Of a stretch of 64,000 nt of DNA, positions 9,344 through 17,786 are shown one piece after another. This stretch comes from Microbacterium proteolyticum. Its GTDB lineage: Bacteria > Actinomycetota > Actinomycetes > Actinomycetales > Microbacteriaceae. The notes beneath the pieces are model-generated. The model was given only the letters and a program-made list of their open reading frames with translations, was not told where the DNA came from and did not search any database. Location: positions 558,001 to 622,000 of the forward strand of contig NZ_JACHXY010000002.1 of assembly GCF_014192415.1 (NCBI RefSeq), read 5' to 3'. The translations under genes and the position numbers were made by a program. Position 1 is the first letter of the stretch. Each line of letters opens with the position of its first letter.

Positions 9344-9366
9344 ATGCAACACCTGTCCTGGTGCAA
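9344..9366. promoter_or_regulatory. Candidate LysR operator in the divergent spacer
   Basis: CACC (9350-9353) and GGTG (9360-9363) flank TGTCCT in an imperfect dyad extending to TGCAA on the left and CAAT on the right. It lies midway in the 80-bp spacer between the regulator and the aminotransferase, where LysR proteins normally bind. A GAACCT box follows (9382-9387), six bases before the aminotransferase ATG. Confidence 0.4.
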
Positions 9367-9393
9367 TGAAGAAGCCCGCGGGAACCTGGATCC

Positions 9394-10626
9394 ATGAGCA
9401 CCCTCGCATCGCACTTCACCGGCGGCCGCGACTACCTCGCCGCATGCACGCTCGGCCTCCCCACGCGCGGGACCGTGCGCGCCGTCCGCTCCGATCTGGA
9501 TGCCGCGGCTTCCGGTCGCCCCGATGTCGCTGCGGCGTCGCGTGCCGTCGAAGCCGCCCGCGCGGCCTACGCACGTCTGGTGCGCTCCCCCGTCGGCGAT
9601 GTGGCCATCGCGTCGCAGACCTCGGTGATGGTGTCGCTCGTCGCCGCCTCCCTGCCCGACGACGCCGAGGTGCTCTGTCCGGAGGGCGATTTCTCGTCTC
9701 TCGTGGCGCCGTTCGCGTACGCCGGGCGCGGTATCCGCCTGCGCACGGCGCCTCTCGCGCACCTCGCCGACGCGGTGACGAGCGGCACTTCGCTCGTGGC
9801 GTTCTCCCTCGTGCAGTCGGCGACGGGCGAGGTGGCGGATGCCGCCGGCATCGCCGCCGCAGCGACTCGTACGGGGGCCCGCACGCTCTGCGACCTGACC
9901 CAGGCCGCCGGCTGGCTGCCGGTCGACGCGACGCTGTTCGATGCGACCGTCTGCCACGCCTACAAGTGGCTGTGCTGCCCGCGCGGCGTCGGCTTCCTGA
10001 CGGTGACCCCGTCTTTCGCGGCGGCGCTGCGTCCCGTGCAGGCCGGGTGGTACTCGGGTGACGATCCGTGGTCGTCGTGCTACGGGACCGGCGGCACGCT
10101 CGCCTCGGACGCCCGTCGCTTCGACGTCTCGCCCGCGTGGCAGGCCTTCGTCGGCGCCGCCCCCGCGCTCGAGATGTTCGCCGACGCCGACATCACCGAG
10201 CTGTACGCCCACGCGACGGGCCTCGCGGCTCGTTTCCGCGCGGGGCTCGGTCTCGCGCAGCCGGCGCGACCGTCGGCGATCGTCACGTGGCCGGATGCCA
10301 CCGGCGAGGCGCTGGCACGCCTGACGGCCCGGGGCATCACGGCGTCGGGCCGCGCCGGCCGGGCACGGGTCGCGTTCCACGTGTTCAACGACGACGCCGA
10401 CGTCGATCGGGCGCTCGGGGCGTTGGGTGCGATCCGAGCGCACGGTGCGGGTGGCTTGCTCGCCGGGGATGGCGCGCTCGGTGCGAGTGGCTTGTTCGCC
10501 GGGGACGGAGCGTGTGCTCCGGGGGGAGCCGGTCGCGTTCCCGGGTTGCTCGACGCGAGGGGAACCGGGGCCAGGACCGCACCGGACTCTGCACGTCACG
10601 TAGTCGCGCTGAGCTACTCCATCTGA
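9394..10626 (+). CDS. Class V aminotransferase (PLP enzyme, cysteine desulfurase/kynureninase-like fold)
   Basis: A 410-residue fold-type I PLP protein. Asp167 (TLCDLTQAAG) and Lys191 (VCHAYKWLCCPRG) match the cofactor aspartate and Schiff-base lysine of class V aminotransferases. The core ends near residue 345. A Gly/Ala-rich tail of about 65 residues follows with an imperfect repeat (GAGGLLAGDGA, then GASGLFAGDGA), unusual for the family and probably disordered. The divergent LysR gene suggests an inducible catabolic or sulfur/amino-acid role. The exact substrate is not visible; it is shorter on N-terminal features than NifS/IscS proteins. Confidence 0.82.
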   Translation: MSTLASHFTGGRDYLAACTLGLPTRGTVRAVRSDLDAAASGRPDVAAASRAVEAARAAYARLVRSPVGDVAIASQTSVMVSLVAASLPDDAEVLCPEGDFSSLVAPFAYAGRGIRLRTAPLAHLADAVTSGTSLVAFSLVQSATGEVADAAGIAAAATRTGARTLCDLTQAAGWLPVDATLFDATVCHAYKWLCCPRGVGFLTVTPSFAAALRPVQAGWYSGDDPWSSCYGTGGTLASDARRFDVSPAWQAFVGAAPALEMFADADITELYAHATGLAARFRAGLGLAQPARPSAIVTWPDATGEALARLTARGITASGRAGRARVAFHVFNDDADVDRALGALGAIRAHGAGGLLAGDGALGASGLFAGDGACAPGGAGRVPGLLDARGTGARTAPDSARHVVALSYSI

Positions 10627-10628
10627 CT

Positions 10629-10645
10629 CGCGGGGAAAACCCGCG
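10629..10645. terminator. Short hairpin between convergent genes
   Basis: CGCGGG (10629-10634), loop GAAAA, CCCGCG (10640-10645). It sits directly after the aminotransferase stop and before the end of the convergent MFS gene, so it may serve both. Confidence 0.5.
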
Positions 10646-10660
10646 GATCTCACGCGCGTT

Positions 10661-11902
10661 CTACGCCGGACGCGTGCGCGCGAAGACCGCGGACGCGCAC
10701 ACCACCGCGATCGGCACGAACGCCCAGAGCGCGAGACCGCCGTACCCGACGAGGCCGAGGATGAGTCCCGCGAGCACCGACCCGACGGCGGCGGACCCGG
10801 TCATCAGCGTGTCGCTGCGTCCCTGACGCCGGGGGCGAGCGGCGAGCGGAGTCGCTTCGGTGAGCAGGGCCGAACCGGCGACGGTCGCCGCGCTCCAGCC
10901 GAGGCCGAGTAGCAGCAGCGCGATGAGGACACCGGCCTGCGAGTCTGCGCCGGTCGAGGCGACGGTGAGAGCCGCCGCCAGCAGCACCTGCCCCAGCAGG
11001 ATGACGGGGATACGGCCGACGCGGTCGGCGAGGATGCCGAAAACCGGCGACAGCCCGTACATCCCGAATACGTGCAGCGAGATCGTGACTCCGACGGCGA
11101 CGGTCACGGCATCCGGTGTCACGATGTGGGAAAGGTGAACCGGAGTCATCGCCATGACGGCCGCCATCGTGACGTGCGAGGCGGCGACCGCGAGCATCGC
11201 GAAGCGGGCGATGCGCGGTCGATCGACCTCGGACGACGCTCGAGCTGTCGGTGCTCTCTCGCGGTCGAGCCGTTGTGCGAGCAGCAGCGGGTCGGGGCGC
11301 AGGACCAGAACGTACAGCGCGAACGCGCACGCCTGGGCGAGGAGTGAGAAGAGGTAGGCGCCCGTGAGCCGGGGCATGCCGATGCTCGCGCCGAGGAGTT
11401 CTCCCGGTGCGAGGAGCAGCGGGCCCACGACTCCGCCGACCGTGGTGGCCCAGACCACCGTCGCGAGGTCGCGGCCGCGTCGAGCGGTCGTGGAGAGGTC
11501 GGTCGCGGCGAAACGCGACTGCAGGGTGGCCGCGTTACCCGCGCCGATCATCGCGATACCGACGAGAAGCAGAGGGAACGCGCGCGTCGCAGCCGCGAGG
11601 ATGACGAGGGCGATACCACTGAGGGCAGCGACGTTGCCGGTCGTCAAGGCGACCCGTCGCCCCCGACGCGCGGCGAGACGTGCCAGGGGGATCGCCGTCA
11701 GGGCTGCCCCGAGGGTCACCGCGGCGGTGGCGAACCCGGAGAGCGATTCTTCGCCCGACAGATCGGCGGCGAGGAGCGCCCCCAGTGACAGCGTCGATCC
11801 GAATGCGACGCCGCTGAGCACCTGTCCGGCCGCCAGCACCCGCACCGTACGGCGTTGCGCGGCGGCGAGATCGACCACGGCGGGCGCCGCGACGTCAGGC
11901 AT
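10661..11902 (-). CDS. MFS transporter
   Basis: A 413-residue protein with 12 predicted membrane helices in two halves joined by a charged loop (DRERAPTARASSEVDRPR, near residue 215). A loop-2 motif ARLAARRGRRVAL lies near residue 75 and its echo ILADRVGRIPVILLG in the second half. The pattern fits drug or metabolite exporters of the major facilitator superfamily. Its start overlaps the end of the upstream fumarylacetoacetate-hydrolase-family gene by eight bases, so the two form an operon. Confidence 0.88.
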   Translation of the reverse strand: MPDVAAPAVVDLAAAQRRTVRVLAAGQVLSGVAFGSTLSLGALLAADLSGEESLSGFATAAVTLGAALTAIPLARLAARRGRRVALTTGNVAALSGIALVILAAATRAFPLLLVGIAMIGAGNAATLQSRFAATDLSTTARRGRDLATVVWATTVGGVVGPLLLAPGELLGASIGMPRLTGAYLFSLLAQACAFALYVLVLRPDPLLLAQRLDRERAPTARASSEVDRPRIARFAMLAVAASHVTMAAVMAMTPVHLSHIVTPDAVTVAVGVTISLHVFGMYGLSPVFGILADRVGRIPVILLGQVLLAAALTVASTGADSQAGVLIALLLLGLGWSAATVAGSALLTEATPLAARPRRQGRSDTLMTGSAAVGSVLAGLILGLVGYGGLALWAFVPIAVVCASAVFARTRPA

Positions 11903-12662
11903 CGCGCGCGGTGTTGCGCAGGATCCCGATGCCCTCGATCTCGATCTCGATGGTGTCGCCCGCGTCGAACGACCCGATGCCCGCGGGTGTGCCCGTGAGG
12001 ATCAGGTCTCCGGGCAGGAGCGTGAACACCGCCGACGCGTAGGCGATTAGCGCGGGGATGCCGTGGATCATGTCGGACACGGGACCGTTCTGACGAACCT
12101 CGCCGTTGACCCGCGTGGTGATGACGGCCGCGTCGAGATCGAGGTCGGTCTCGATGACCGGCCCGACCGGGCAGAACGTGTCGAAACCCTTGGCGCGGGA
12201 CCACTGGCCGTCGCTGCGCTGCAGGTCGCGCGCAGTGACGTCGTTGGCGACGGTGTAGCCGAGGATGTAGTCGCTCGCGCGTTCGGCGGGGACGTTCTTG
12301 GCGACGCGGCCGATGACGACGGCGAGCTCGCCCTCGTAATCGGTGTGAGAGCTCAATGCCGTGGGGCGCACGATCGCGTCGCCCGGACCGATCACCGAGG
12401 TGTTGGGCTTGAGGAACATCAGCGGTTCGGCGGGGGCTTCACTCCCCATCTCGGCGGCGTGATCACGGTAGTTCTTGCCGATGCACACGACCTTGGACCG
12501 CGGGATGACCGGGGCCAGCAGGGCGACCTCGGTGAGAGGCACCCGTTCTCCCGTGGTGTCGAACCCGGCGAACATCGGGTCGCCGGCGAGCACGACGAGT
12601 TCGCCGTCATCGACGATCCCGTAGCGAATGGCATCCTGGTGGCTGAATCGTGCGATCTTCAC
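11895..12662 (-). CDS. Fumarylacetoacetate hydrolase family protein
   Basis: A 255-residue FAH-superfamily enzyme. CIGKNYRDHAAEMG (about residues 60-73), FLKPNTSVIGPGD, the metal-binding DYEGELAVVIGR (acidic ligands) and GYTVANDVTARDLQ are all present. Relatives act as acylpyruvate or oxaloacetate hydrolases or decarboxylases, or as 2-hydroxyhepta-2,4-diene-1,7-dioate isomerases; the specific reaction is undetermined. GTG start at 12660-12662 with a TAGGCT box six bases upstream. It overlaps the downstream MFS gene. Placement between ilvE/leuB and gltX could be simple chromosomal order, not function. Confidence 0.9.
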   Translation of the reverse strand: MKIARFSHQDAIRYGIVDDGELVVLAGDPMFAGFDTTGERVPLTEVALLAPVIPRSKVVCIGKNYRDHAAEMGSEAPAEPLMFLKPNTSVIGPGDAIVRPTALSSHTDYEGELAVVIGRVAKNVPAERASDYILGYTVANDVTARDLQRSDGQWSRAKGFDTFCPVGPVIETDLDLDAAVITTRVNGEVRQNGPVSDMIHGIPALIAYASAVFTLLPGDLILTGTPAGIGSFDAGDTIEIEIEGIGILRNTARDA

Positions 12663-12668
12663 CGGTTC

Positions 12669-12674
12669 AGCCTA
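12669..12674 (-). promoter_or_regulatory. -10 box of the FAH-family gene
   Basis: TAGGCT on the reverse strand, six bases before the GTG start, with no ribosome site in between: a leaderless arrangement. Confidence 0.6.
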
Positions 12675-12814
12675 TCCGCGTGGTCCGACACCGCCAGGAG
12701 GGTGAGCGACTCTCCCTCACCCCGCTGCGACCGCCGAACGCCGCACCTGCGCGGTGCGGGCCGCGCCCCGGTGTTGCTGCACCGTAGGTCGGCCTCGGTG
12801 CACCGTTCGCATCC

Positions 12815-12890
12815 GCCGCGAGAAACGGCATCCGCGTGAAGAAACGCTCCGTCGAGGCGTTTATCCCCGCGGATCGCGTTTCTCGACGGC
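12815..12890. repeat. Long imperfect palindrome, copy A
   Basis: The left arm CGAGAAACGGCATCCGCG starts at 12819, and the right arm ends CGCGGATCGCGTTTCTCG at 12885. They pair at about 24 of 29 positions, with outer GCCG/CGGC pairs extending to 12890, enclosing the short loop near TCCGTCGAGG. It would form a hairpin of about 76 nt in RNA of either strand. Confidence 0.85.
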
Positions 12891-13013
12891 GGCAACGCCG
12901 GCTGCCCCGCCGACACGCACAGGCGAATCGCGTTCATCGACGGAGCTAACCCGGGCCGCGCCCCGGTGTTGCTGCGCCGCAGGTCGGCCTCGGCGCCCAG
13001 GCCGCATCCGCCG

Positions 13014-13080
13014 CGAGAAACGGCATCCGCGTGAAGAAACGCCCCGGCGAGGCGTTTATCCCCGCGGATCGCGTTTCTCG
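13014..13080. repeat. Long imperfect palindrome, copy B
   Basis: Same arms as copy A, 195 bp away. Differences from A are confined largely to the loop (CCCCGGCGAGG) and to the lost outer CGGC pair, so arm pairing is preserved. That suggests the structure, not only the sequence, is maintained. Confidence 0.85.
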
Positions 13081-13159
13081 ACAGACACGGCGGCCGCCGC
13101 GTGGCCCACACAGACGTAGGGACCCCCGGCATCCCGGGAGCCCCTCGGTGTGCGACGCG

Positions 13160-14266
13160 TCAGGCGTCGAGTCGGTACAACCAGCCGTGCTTGTCTTCCG
13201 CACGGCCGTACTGGATGTTGGTCAGCTCCTCACGGAGCTCCAGGGCGAGTGTGCCGCTGGGCTGCTCGTCGATGAAGTCGCGTCCCTTGAGCGTGCCGAT
13301 GGGGGTGACGACGGCGGCGGTGCCGCAGGCGAACACCTCGACGATGTCTCCGGATGCCACGCCCTCGCGCCATTCCGTCAGCGGGACGTTGCGTCCCTCG
13401 ACGTGGTGTCCGCGGTCACGGGCCAGCTGGAGGAGCGAGTCGCGCGTGATGCCCTCGAGGATCGAGTCGGACTGCGGGGTGACGATGCTGCCGTCCTTGT
13501 AGACGAAGACGACGTTCATGCCACCGAGTTCTTCGACGTTGCGATCCTGGTCGAGGAATACGACCTGGTCGCACTCGTTCTCGTAGGCCTCGGACTGCGG
13601 CAACAGACTCGCGGCGTAGTTGCCACCGGTCTTCGCCGCGCCCGTGCCGCCCTTGCCCGCTCGCGAGTAGTCCTCGCTGAGCCAGATCGACACCGGTTTC
13701 ACGCCGCCCTTGAAGTAGGCACCCGCGGGGCTTGCGATCAGGTAGTAGGCGACCTTGTGCGCGGGACGGACGCCCAGGAACGCCTCTTTCGCGAACATGA
13801 ACGGACGCAGGTACAAGCTCTGGTCTTCCCCCGAGGGGACCCACGCGCCGTCGACGGCGATGAGCTCGCGCAGCGACTGCAGGAAGTACGGCACCGGCAG
13901 CTCGGGGAGCGCCAGACGACGAGCCGAACGCTGCAGGCGCCGCCCATTCTGGTCGGGGCGGAACGTGTGCACCGAACCGTCGGCGTGACGGTAGGCCTTG
14001 ATGCCCTCGAAGATCTCCTGGCCGTAGTGCAGGACGGCCGCGGCCGGGTCGAGCGAGATCGGACCGTAGGGCGAGACGCGCGGCCGGTGCCAGCCGCCGC
14101 GAACCGACCAGCAGATGTCGACCATGTGGTCGGTGAAGCTCTGCCCGAAGCCGGGGCTGGCCAGGATGGCATCGCGGTCCGCGTTGCTCTTGGCCGCGAG
14201 GTTGCGGGTGACGGCGAACTCGAGCGGGTCGAGTCCGGTGTCGGGGTCGGTGTCGATGGTGGTCAT
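13160..14266 (-). CDS. ilvE: Branched-chain amino acid aminotransferase
   Basis: A 368-residue class IV PLP aminotransferase of the long (type II) form. YGQEIFEGIKAYRHADGSVH and FRPDQNGRRLQRSARRL are signature stretches. The Schiff-base lysine lies in GAAKTGGNYAASLLPQSEAY, and ITRDSLLQLARDRG follows. It performs the last step of leucine, isoleucine and valine synthesis with glutamate as donor. Start taken as the ATG at 14266; a TTG four codons upstream is possible. It follows leuB by 55 bp on the same strand and is followed by the palindromic repeat region. Confidence 0.96.
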   Translation of the reverse strand: MTTIDTDPDTGLDPLEFAVTRNLAAKSNADRDAILASPGFGQSFTDHMVDICWSVRGGWHRPRVSPYGPISLDPAAAVLHYGQEIFEGIKAYRHADGSVHTFRPDQNGRRLQRSARRLALPELPVPYFLQSLRELIAVDGAWVPSGEDQSLYLRPFMFAKEAFLGVRPAHKVAYYLIASPAGAYFKGGVKPVSIWLSEDYSRAGKGGTGAAKTGGNYAASLLPQSEAYENECDQVVFLDQDRNVEELGGMNVVFVYKDGSIVTPQSDSILEGITRDSLLQLARDRGHHVEGRNVPLTEWREGVASGDIVEVFACGTAAVVTPIGTLKGRDFIDEQPSGTLALELREELTNIQYGRAEDKHGWLYRLDA

Positions 14267-14321
14267 CTGTGAGTCCAAAACTGTTCGATGCGCGGGGGCG
14301 ATACAGGCCGATCCGTCCAGG

Positions 14322-15371
14322 TTACGCCTGGACTCCCCTGACGATGGCGTCGCCGATCTCGGCGGTGGTGCGGACGCCGTCGCGGCTCGCGATGTCGTTC
14401 TCTACCGCGCGGGTGACGCGGGCGGCTTCGTCGGTGAGCCCGAGGTGATCGAGCAGGAGGGCGACGGACAGGATCGCGGCCGTGGGGTCGGCCTTCTGGG
14501 TGCCCGCGATGTCGGGCGCCGATCCGTGGACGGGCTCGAACATCGAGGGGAACGCGCCGTCGGGGTTGATGTTGCCCGATGCGGCGAGGCCGATGCCTCC
14601 GGTGACGGCGCCGGCCAGGTCGGTCAGGATGTCGCCGAAGAGGTTGTCGGTGACGATCACGTCGAATCGGCCCGGGTTCGTGACCAGGAAGATGGTTGCC
14701 GCGTCGACGTGAAGGTAGTCTACGTCGACCCCCGGGAACTCGGATGCCACGGCATCCACGATCCGCTTCCACATTCCACCGGAGTGCACGAGCACGTTCG
14801 TCTTGTGCACGAGCGTGAGCTTGTGACGGCGGCGCTCCGCGAGCGCGAACGCATAGCGGACGACACGCTCCACGCCGTAGGCGGTGTTGACCGAGGTCTC
14901 GTTCGCGATCTCATGCGGTGTGCCCCGGCGGATGGCACCACCGTTACCGACGTACGGGCCCTCGGTGCCCTCGCGCACGACCACGAAGTCGATGTCGCCG
15001 GGATCGGCGAGGGGTCCCGCGGCACCGGGGTACAGCTTCGACGGGCGGAGGTTGACGTAGTGGTCGAGGTCGAAACGGAGTTTGAGCAGCAGACCGCGCT
15101 CGATGTTGGCGTCTGCGAGGCGGGGGTCACCGGGCACTCCCCCGACAGCGCCGAGGAGGATGGCGTCGTGTGAGGCGATCGCCGCGAGGTCGTCGTCGGT
15201 GAGGGTGTCGCCGGTCTCGAGGTAGCGACCGGCCCCGAGGGAGAACGGCGTCTTCTCGAAGGTGACCTCTGACCCGACGGTGACCGCGTCGAGGACCTTC
15301 ACCGCCTCGGCGACGACCTCGGGACCGATGCCGTCACCGGGGATGACGGCCAATTTCACGACACGCGACAT
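14322..15371 (-). CDS. leuB: 3-isopropylmalate dehydrogenase
   Basis: A 349-residue beta-decarboxylating dehydrogenase. The N-terminus has [19 protein letters not shown], and [20 protein letters not shown] and [19 protein letters not shown] are the metal/substrate and NAD-binding signatures. It oxidises 3-isopropylmalate in leucine synthesis. A GAGGAGA ribosome site lies three bases before the ATG. It is probably co-transcribed with ilvE downstream; leuA and leuCD are not in this window. Confidence 0.97.
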   Translation of the reverse strand: MSRVVKLAVIPGDGIGPEVVAEAVKVLDAVTVGSEVTFEKTPFSLGAGRYLETGDTLTDDDLAAIASHDAILLGAVGGVPGDPRLADANIERGLLLKLRFDLDHYVNLRPSKLYPGAAGPLADPGDIDFVVVREGTEGPYVGNGGAIRRGTPHEIANETSVNTAYGVERVVRYAFALAERRRHKLTLVHKTNVLVHSGGMWKRIVDAVASEFPGVDVDYLHVDAATIFLVTNPGRFDVIVTDNLFGDILTDLAGAVTGGIGLAASGNINPDGAFPSMFEPVHGSAPDIAGTQKADPTAAILSVALLLDHLGLTDEAARVTRAVENDIASRDGVRTTAEIGDAIVRGVQA

Positions 15372-15395
15372 CGCTCTCCTCAGAGCTCGGGCACG

Positions 15396-16934
15396 TCACT
15401 TCGACGACGTGCTGCGGGTTCCTCCCAGGGTAGCGGCAGCGATCACTCCGGCCACGACGATCAGCGCCGCGCCGATGAGGGCGGTCACCACGACCCCGGA
15501 GTCGAAGGCGTGCGCCGCCGCCGTGCGCAGCGACTCGGCCAGTGCGGCGTCGTCGAGCGTGTGCGACACGGCCACCGCTCCGGCGAGCGTTTCGCGCGAT
15601 GCGTCGGCCGCGGCGCTCGAGAGCCCCTCGGGAAGCACGAGTTGCGTGCGATAGAACGCGGCGAGGATGCCGCCGAGCACGGCCGTACCGAGCACCGCGC
15701 CCACCTCGTACGCGGTCTCGGAGACGGCGCTGGCGGCGCCGGCCTTCGCCGAGGGGGCGCTGGAGAGGATGAGCTCGTTGGACACGGTCTCAGCCGCCCC
15801 GATGCCGATGCCCAACAGCGCGAAGGCGACGATCAACTGGACGAGGTCGGCGGTCGAGAGCGCGACCATCACGTAGGCGACCACCGAGAACCCGAGAGCC
15901 ACCGGCACCACGACGCGCGGCGCGAAGCGCTTGGCGACGGGCACCACCGCAAGCCCCGACACGATCATCAGCGCGAGGCCCGGCACCAGGGCGAAACCGG
16001 CGGTCATCGGGGACAGGCCGACGACGAGTTGAAGGTGCTGCGCGACGAAGTAGAGGAAGCCGACCAGCCCGACGACACTCAGCAAGTTGACCAGGATGGC
16101 CCCCGAGAACGTCCCGCGGCGGAACAGCGACATGTCGAGCATCGGCGCGGCCGCACGCTTCTGCCGGCGCACGAACAGCCAGCCGAAGACGACGCCCACC
16201 ACGAAGAGGACGGGAGCCAGCGACAGCGGGCCCTCGACCGCGAGTTTCTTGATGGCGTACACGATGGGCACCATCGTGGCCAGCGACAGCACGACGCTGA
16301 CGGCGTCGAACCGGCCGGGAGCCGGGTCGCGGCTCTCGGGCACGAAGAACGGTGCGAGCACGAGGAGCGGCACCAGGACGGGTACCGCCATGAGGAACAC
16401 CGAACCCCAGGAGAAGTGCTCGAGCAGGAAGCCGCCGACGATGGGCCCGAGCGCGGCGCCCGCCGAGAAGCCCGACGCCCAGATCGCGATGGCGAAACGC
16501 CGCTGGTCGCGGTCGCGGAAGATGCTGCGCAGCAGCGACAGCGTCGACGGCATGAGCATGGCTCCGAAGACACCCATCAGGGCGCGGCCCGCGATGAGGA
16601 GAACCGCGGTCGGCGCGAATGCCGACAGGGCGGACACGGCCGCGAAGCCCGTGGCGCCGATGAGCAGCATGCGCTTACGACCGAACCGGTCGCCGAGCGT
16701 TCCCATCGTCACCAATAGACCCGCGAGAACGAGCGGGTAGACGTCGATGATCCACAACTGCTCGATGCTCGAGGGCTGCAGGTCGAGGGCGATCTCGGGC
16801 AGCGCGAAGCTCAGCACCGTGTTGTCGACCGAGACGAGCAGCACGGGCAGCATGAGCACCGCCAGCGCGAACCATCCGCGCCAGCCGGCGCGGGTCACGG
16901 TGATCTCCTGGGTGGGCAACGACGAGATGAGCAT
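15396..16934 (-). CDS. DHA2-family MFS drug exporter (14 TM)
   Basis: A 512-residue protein with 14 predicted membrane helices. Motif C-like SVDNTVLSFALPEIALDL sits in helix 1, WIIDVYPLVLAGLLVTMGTL in helix 2, and LGDRFGRKRMLLIG is motif A. This is the EmrB/QacA/LfrA type, a proton-coupled exporter of toxic hydrophobic compounds. It diverges from a TetR-type regulator across 79 bp, the usual arrangement of an inducible efflux pump. Confidence 0.92.
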   Translation of the reverse strand: MLISSLPTQEITVTRAGWRGWFALAVLMLPVLLVSVDNTVLSFALPEIALDLQPSSIEQLWIIDVYPLVLAGLLVTMGTLGDRFGRKRMLLIGATGFAAVSALSAFAPTAVLLIAGRALMGVFGAMLMPSTLSLLRSIFRDRDQRRFAIAIWASGFSAGAALGPIVGGFLLEHFSWGSVFLMAVPVLVPLLVLAPFFVPESRDPAPGRFDAVSVVLSLATMVPIVYAIKKLAVEGPLSLAPVLFVVGVVFGWLFVRRQKRAAAPMLDMSLFRRGTFSGAILVNLLSVVGLVGFLYFVAQHLQLVVGLSPMTAGFALVPGLALMIVSGLAVVPVAKRFAPRVVVPVALGFSVVAYVMVALSTADLVQLIVAFALLGIGIGAAETVSNELILSSAPSAKAGAASAVSETAYEVGAVLGTAVLGGILAAFYRTQLVLPEGLSSAAADASRETLAGAVAVSHTLDDAALAESLRTAAAHAFDSGVVVTALIGAALIVVAGVIAAATLGGTRSTSSK

Positions 16935-16950
16935 TCTTCCGATCCGTTTC

Positions 16951-16972
16951 TTAACCGTCCAGCCGGTATAGT
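16951..16972. promoter_or_regulatory. tetR/exporter divergent control region
   Basis: An imperfect dyad TTAACCG (16951-16957) with CGGTATA (16964-16970), overlapping a TATAGT hexamer (16967-16972) facing tetR. A second candidate -10, TACGAT (16999-17004), ends nine bases before the tetR ATG. The dyad is the most plausible TetR operator, centrally placed between both genes. Confidence 0.45.
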
Positions 16973-17013
16973 AACAGAATCATCCTGACGTCCACCAGTA
17001 CGATCGAGAAGCC

Positions 17014-17556
17014 ATGAGCCGCCCCCCACTCGCCCGCGACGCCGTCCTCGATGCCTTCACGCGCATCCTCGTCGACGAGGGTGAACGCGCCGCGACGATG
17101 GACGCCACGGCACGCACAGCGGGCGTGTCCAAGGGTGGACTGCTCTACCACTTCAACTCCAAGAGCGCCCTCGAAGCCGCACTCGTGGAGCGCCTCGAAC
17201 GCCTGGCGCAGGAAGACGTCGACGAGATCGAGAAGTCCGACGAGGGCGTCGTGGCCGCGCACCTCCGGTCGTCGCAGAACACCGGGTCTTCGCTCGATGT
17301 GACGATCCTCGCGGTGTCACGTCTGGCGCAGAACGGCAGTGACGCCGCCTCGGCATCACTGCGTCGCGTGCGAGAGCTGTGGGAGGAGAGCCTCCGCTCC
17401 CACACGCGCGACGAGACGGCGCTGCAGATGGTGCTGCTCGTCAGCGACGGGCTCTACTTCAACGCGGTGCTCGACCTGAACGCCGTACCCGGACCCCAGC
17501 TCGAGGGCGCGGACCTCGACGCGCTCATCGCCCGGGTCGTCGCCGCGACCACCTGA
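17014..17556 (+). CDS. TetR-family repressor of the adjacent exporter
   Basis: A 180-residue TetR/AcrR protein. The N-terminal helix-turn-helix region holds TMDATARTAGVSKGGLLYHF (about residues 28-47) followed by NSKSALEAALVERL, and the C-terminal part is a helical ligand domain. It diverges from the DHA2 exporter, which it very probably represses until a toxic ligand binds. The ligand is unknown. Confidence 0.92.
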   Translation: MSRPPLARDAVLDAFTRILVDEGERAATMDATARTAGVSKGGLLYHFNSKSALEAALVERLERLAQEDVDEIEKSDEGVVAAHLRSSQNTGSSLDVTILAVSRLAQNGSDAASASLRRVRELWEESLRSHTRDETALQMVLLVSDGLYFNAVLDLNAVPGPQLEGADLDALIARVVAATT

Positions 17557-17740
17557 CCCGCGCACGGCCCCCGTGGCCACGAGGGACCCTGCGCTGCGGA
17601 TCGCCGGAACGTCTCCCGTGCATCCGCCCCGCGGCCTCCCACCCCCGGACGCACCAAATCGCGCGCGAGAGTCCGGGAGGACAGACCCGCGATGCGAAGC
17701 CCCGCACCACCCCCGATGCGCCAGGCGCCCCAAAGAAGAA

Positions 17741-17768
17741 GGAGGGGGCCGCTCTCGCGACCCCCTCC
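17741..17768. terminator. Bidirectional terminator between tetR and serA
   Basis: GGAGGGGG (17741-17748), a 12-nt loop, CCCCCTCC (17761-17768); the stem is perfect. It is 19 bp past the serA stop and about 185 bp past tetR. An AAAGAAGAA tract on the left gives a U-rich tail to serA transcripts. Confidence 0.8.
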
Positions 17769-17786
17769 CCCACGCCGTCCGAGAAC

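Larger units (their letters stand above)
12758..13082. repeat. 195-bp-period direct repeat between ilvE and the FAH gene
   Basis: A unit starting GGGCCGCGCCCCGGTGTTGC at 12758 recurs at 12953. About 129 bp are matched with roughly a dozen differences. Each copy ends in a long imperfect palindrome, annotated separately. Between the two lies a third, decayed right arm (about 12922-12942, ATCGCGTTCATCGACGG). Short open frames across it on both strands simply translate the repeat. The region fills the whole 497-bp gap downstream of ilvE. Confidence 0.9.

Noticed and set aside
12758..13085. CRISPR array
   Set aside because: Only two long, unequal units with no regular short repeat/spacer alternation and no cas genes nearby.
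12659..13203. Short open frames on both strands in the ilvE-FAH gap
   Set aside because: They translate the tandem repeat in several frames, giving the same peptide twice; no start signals.
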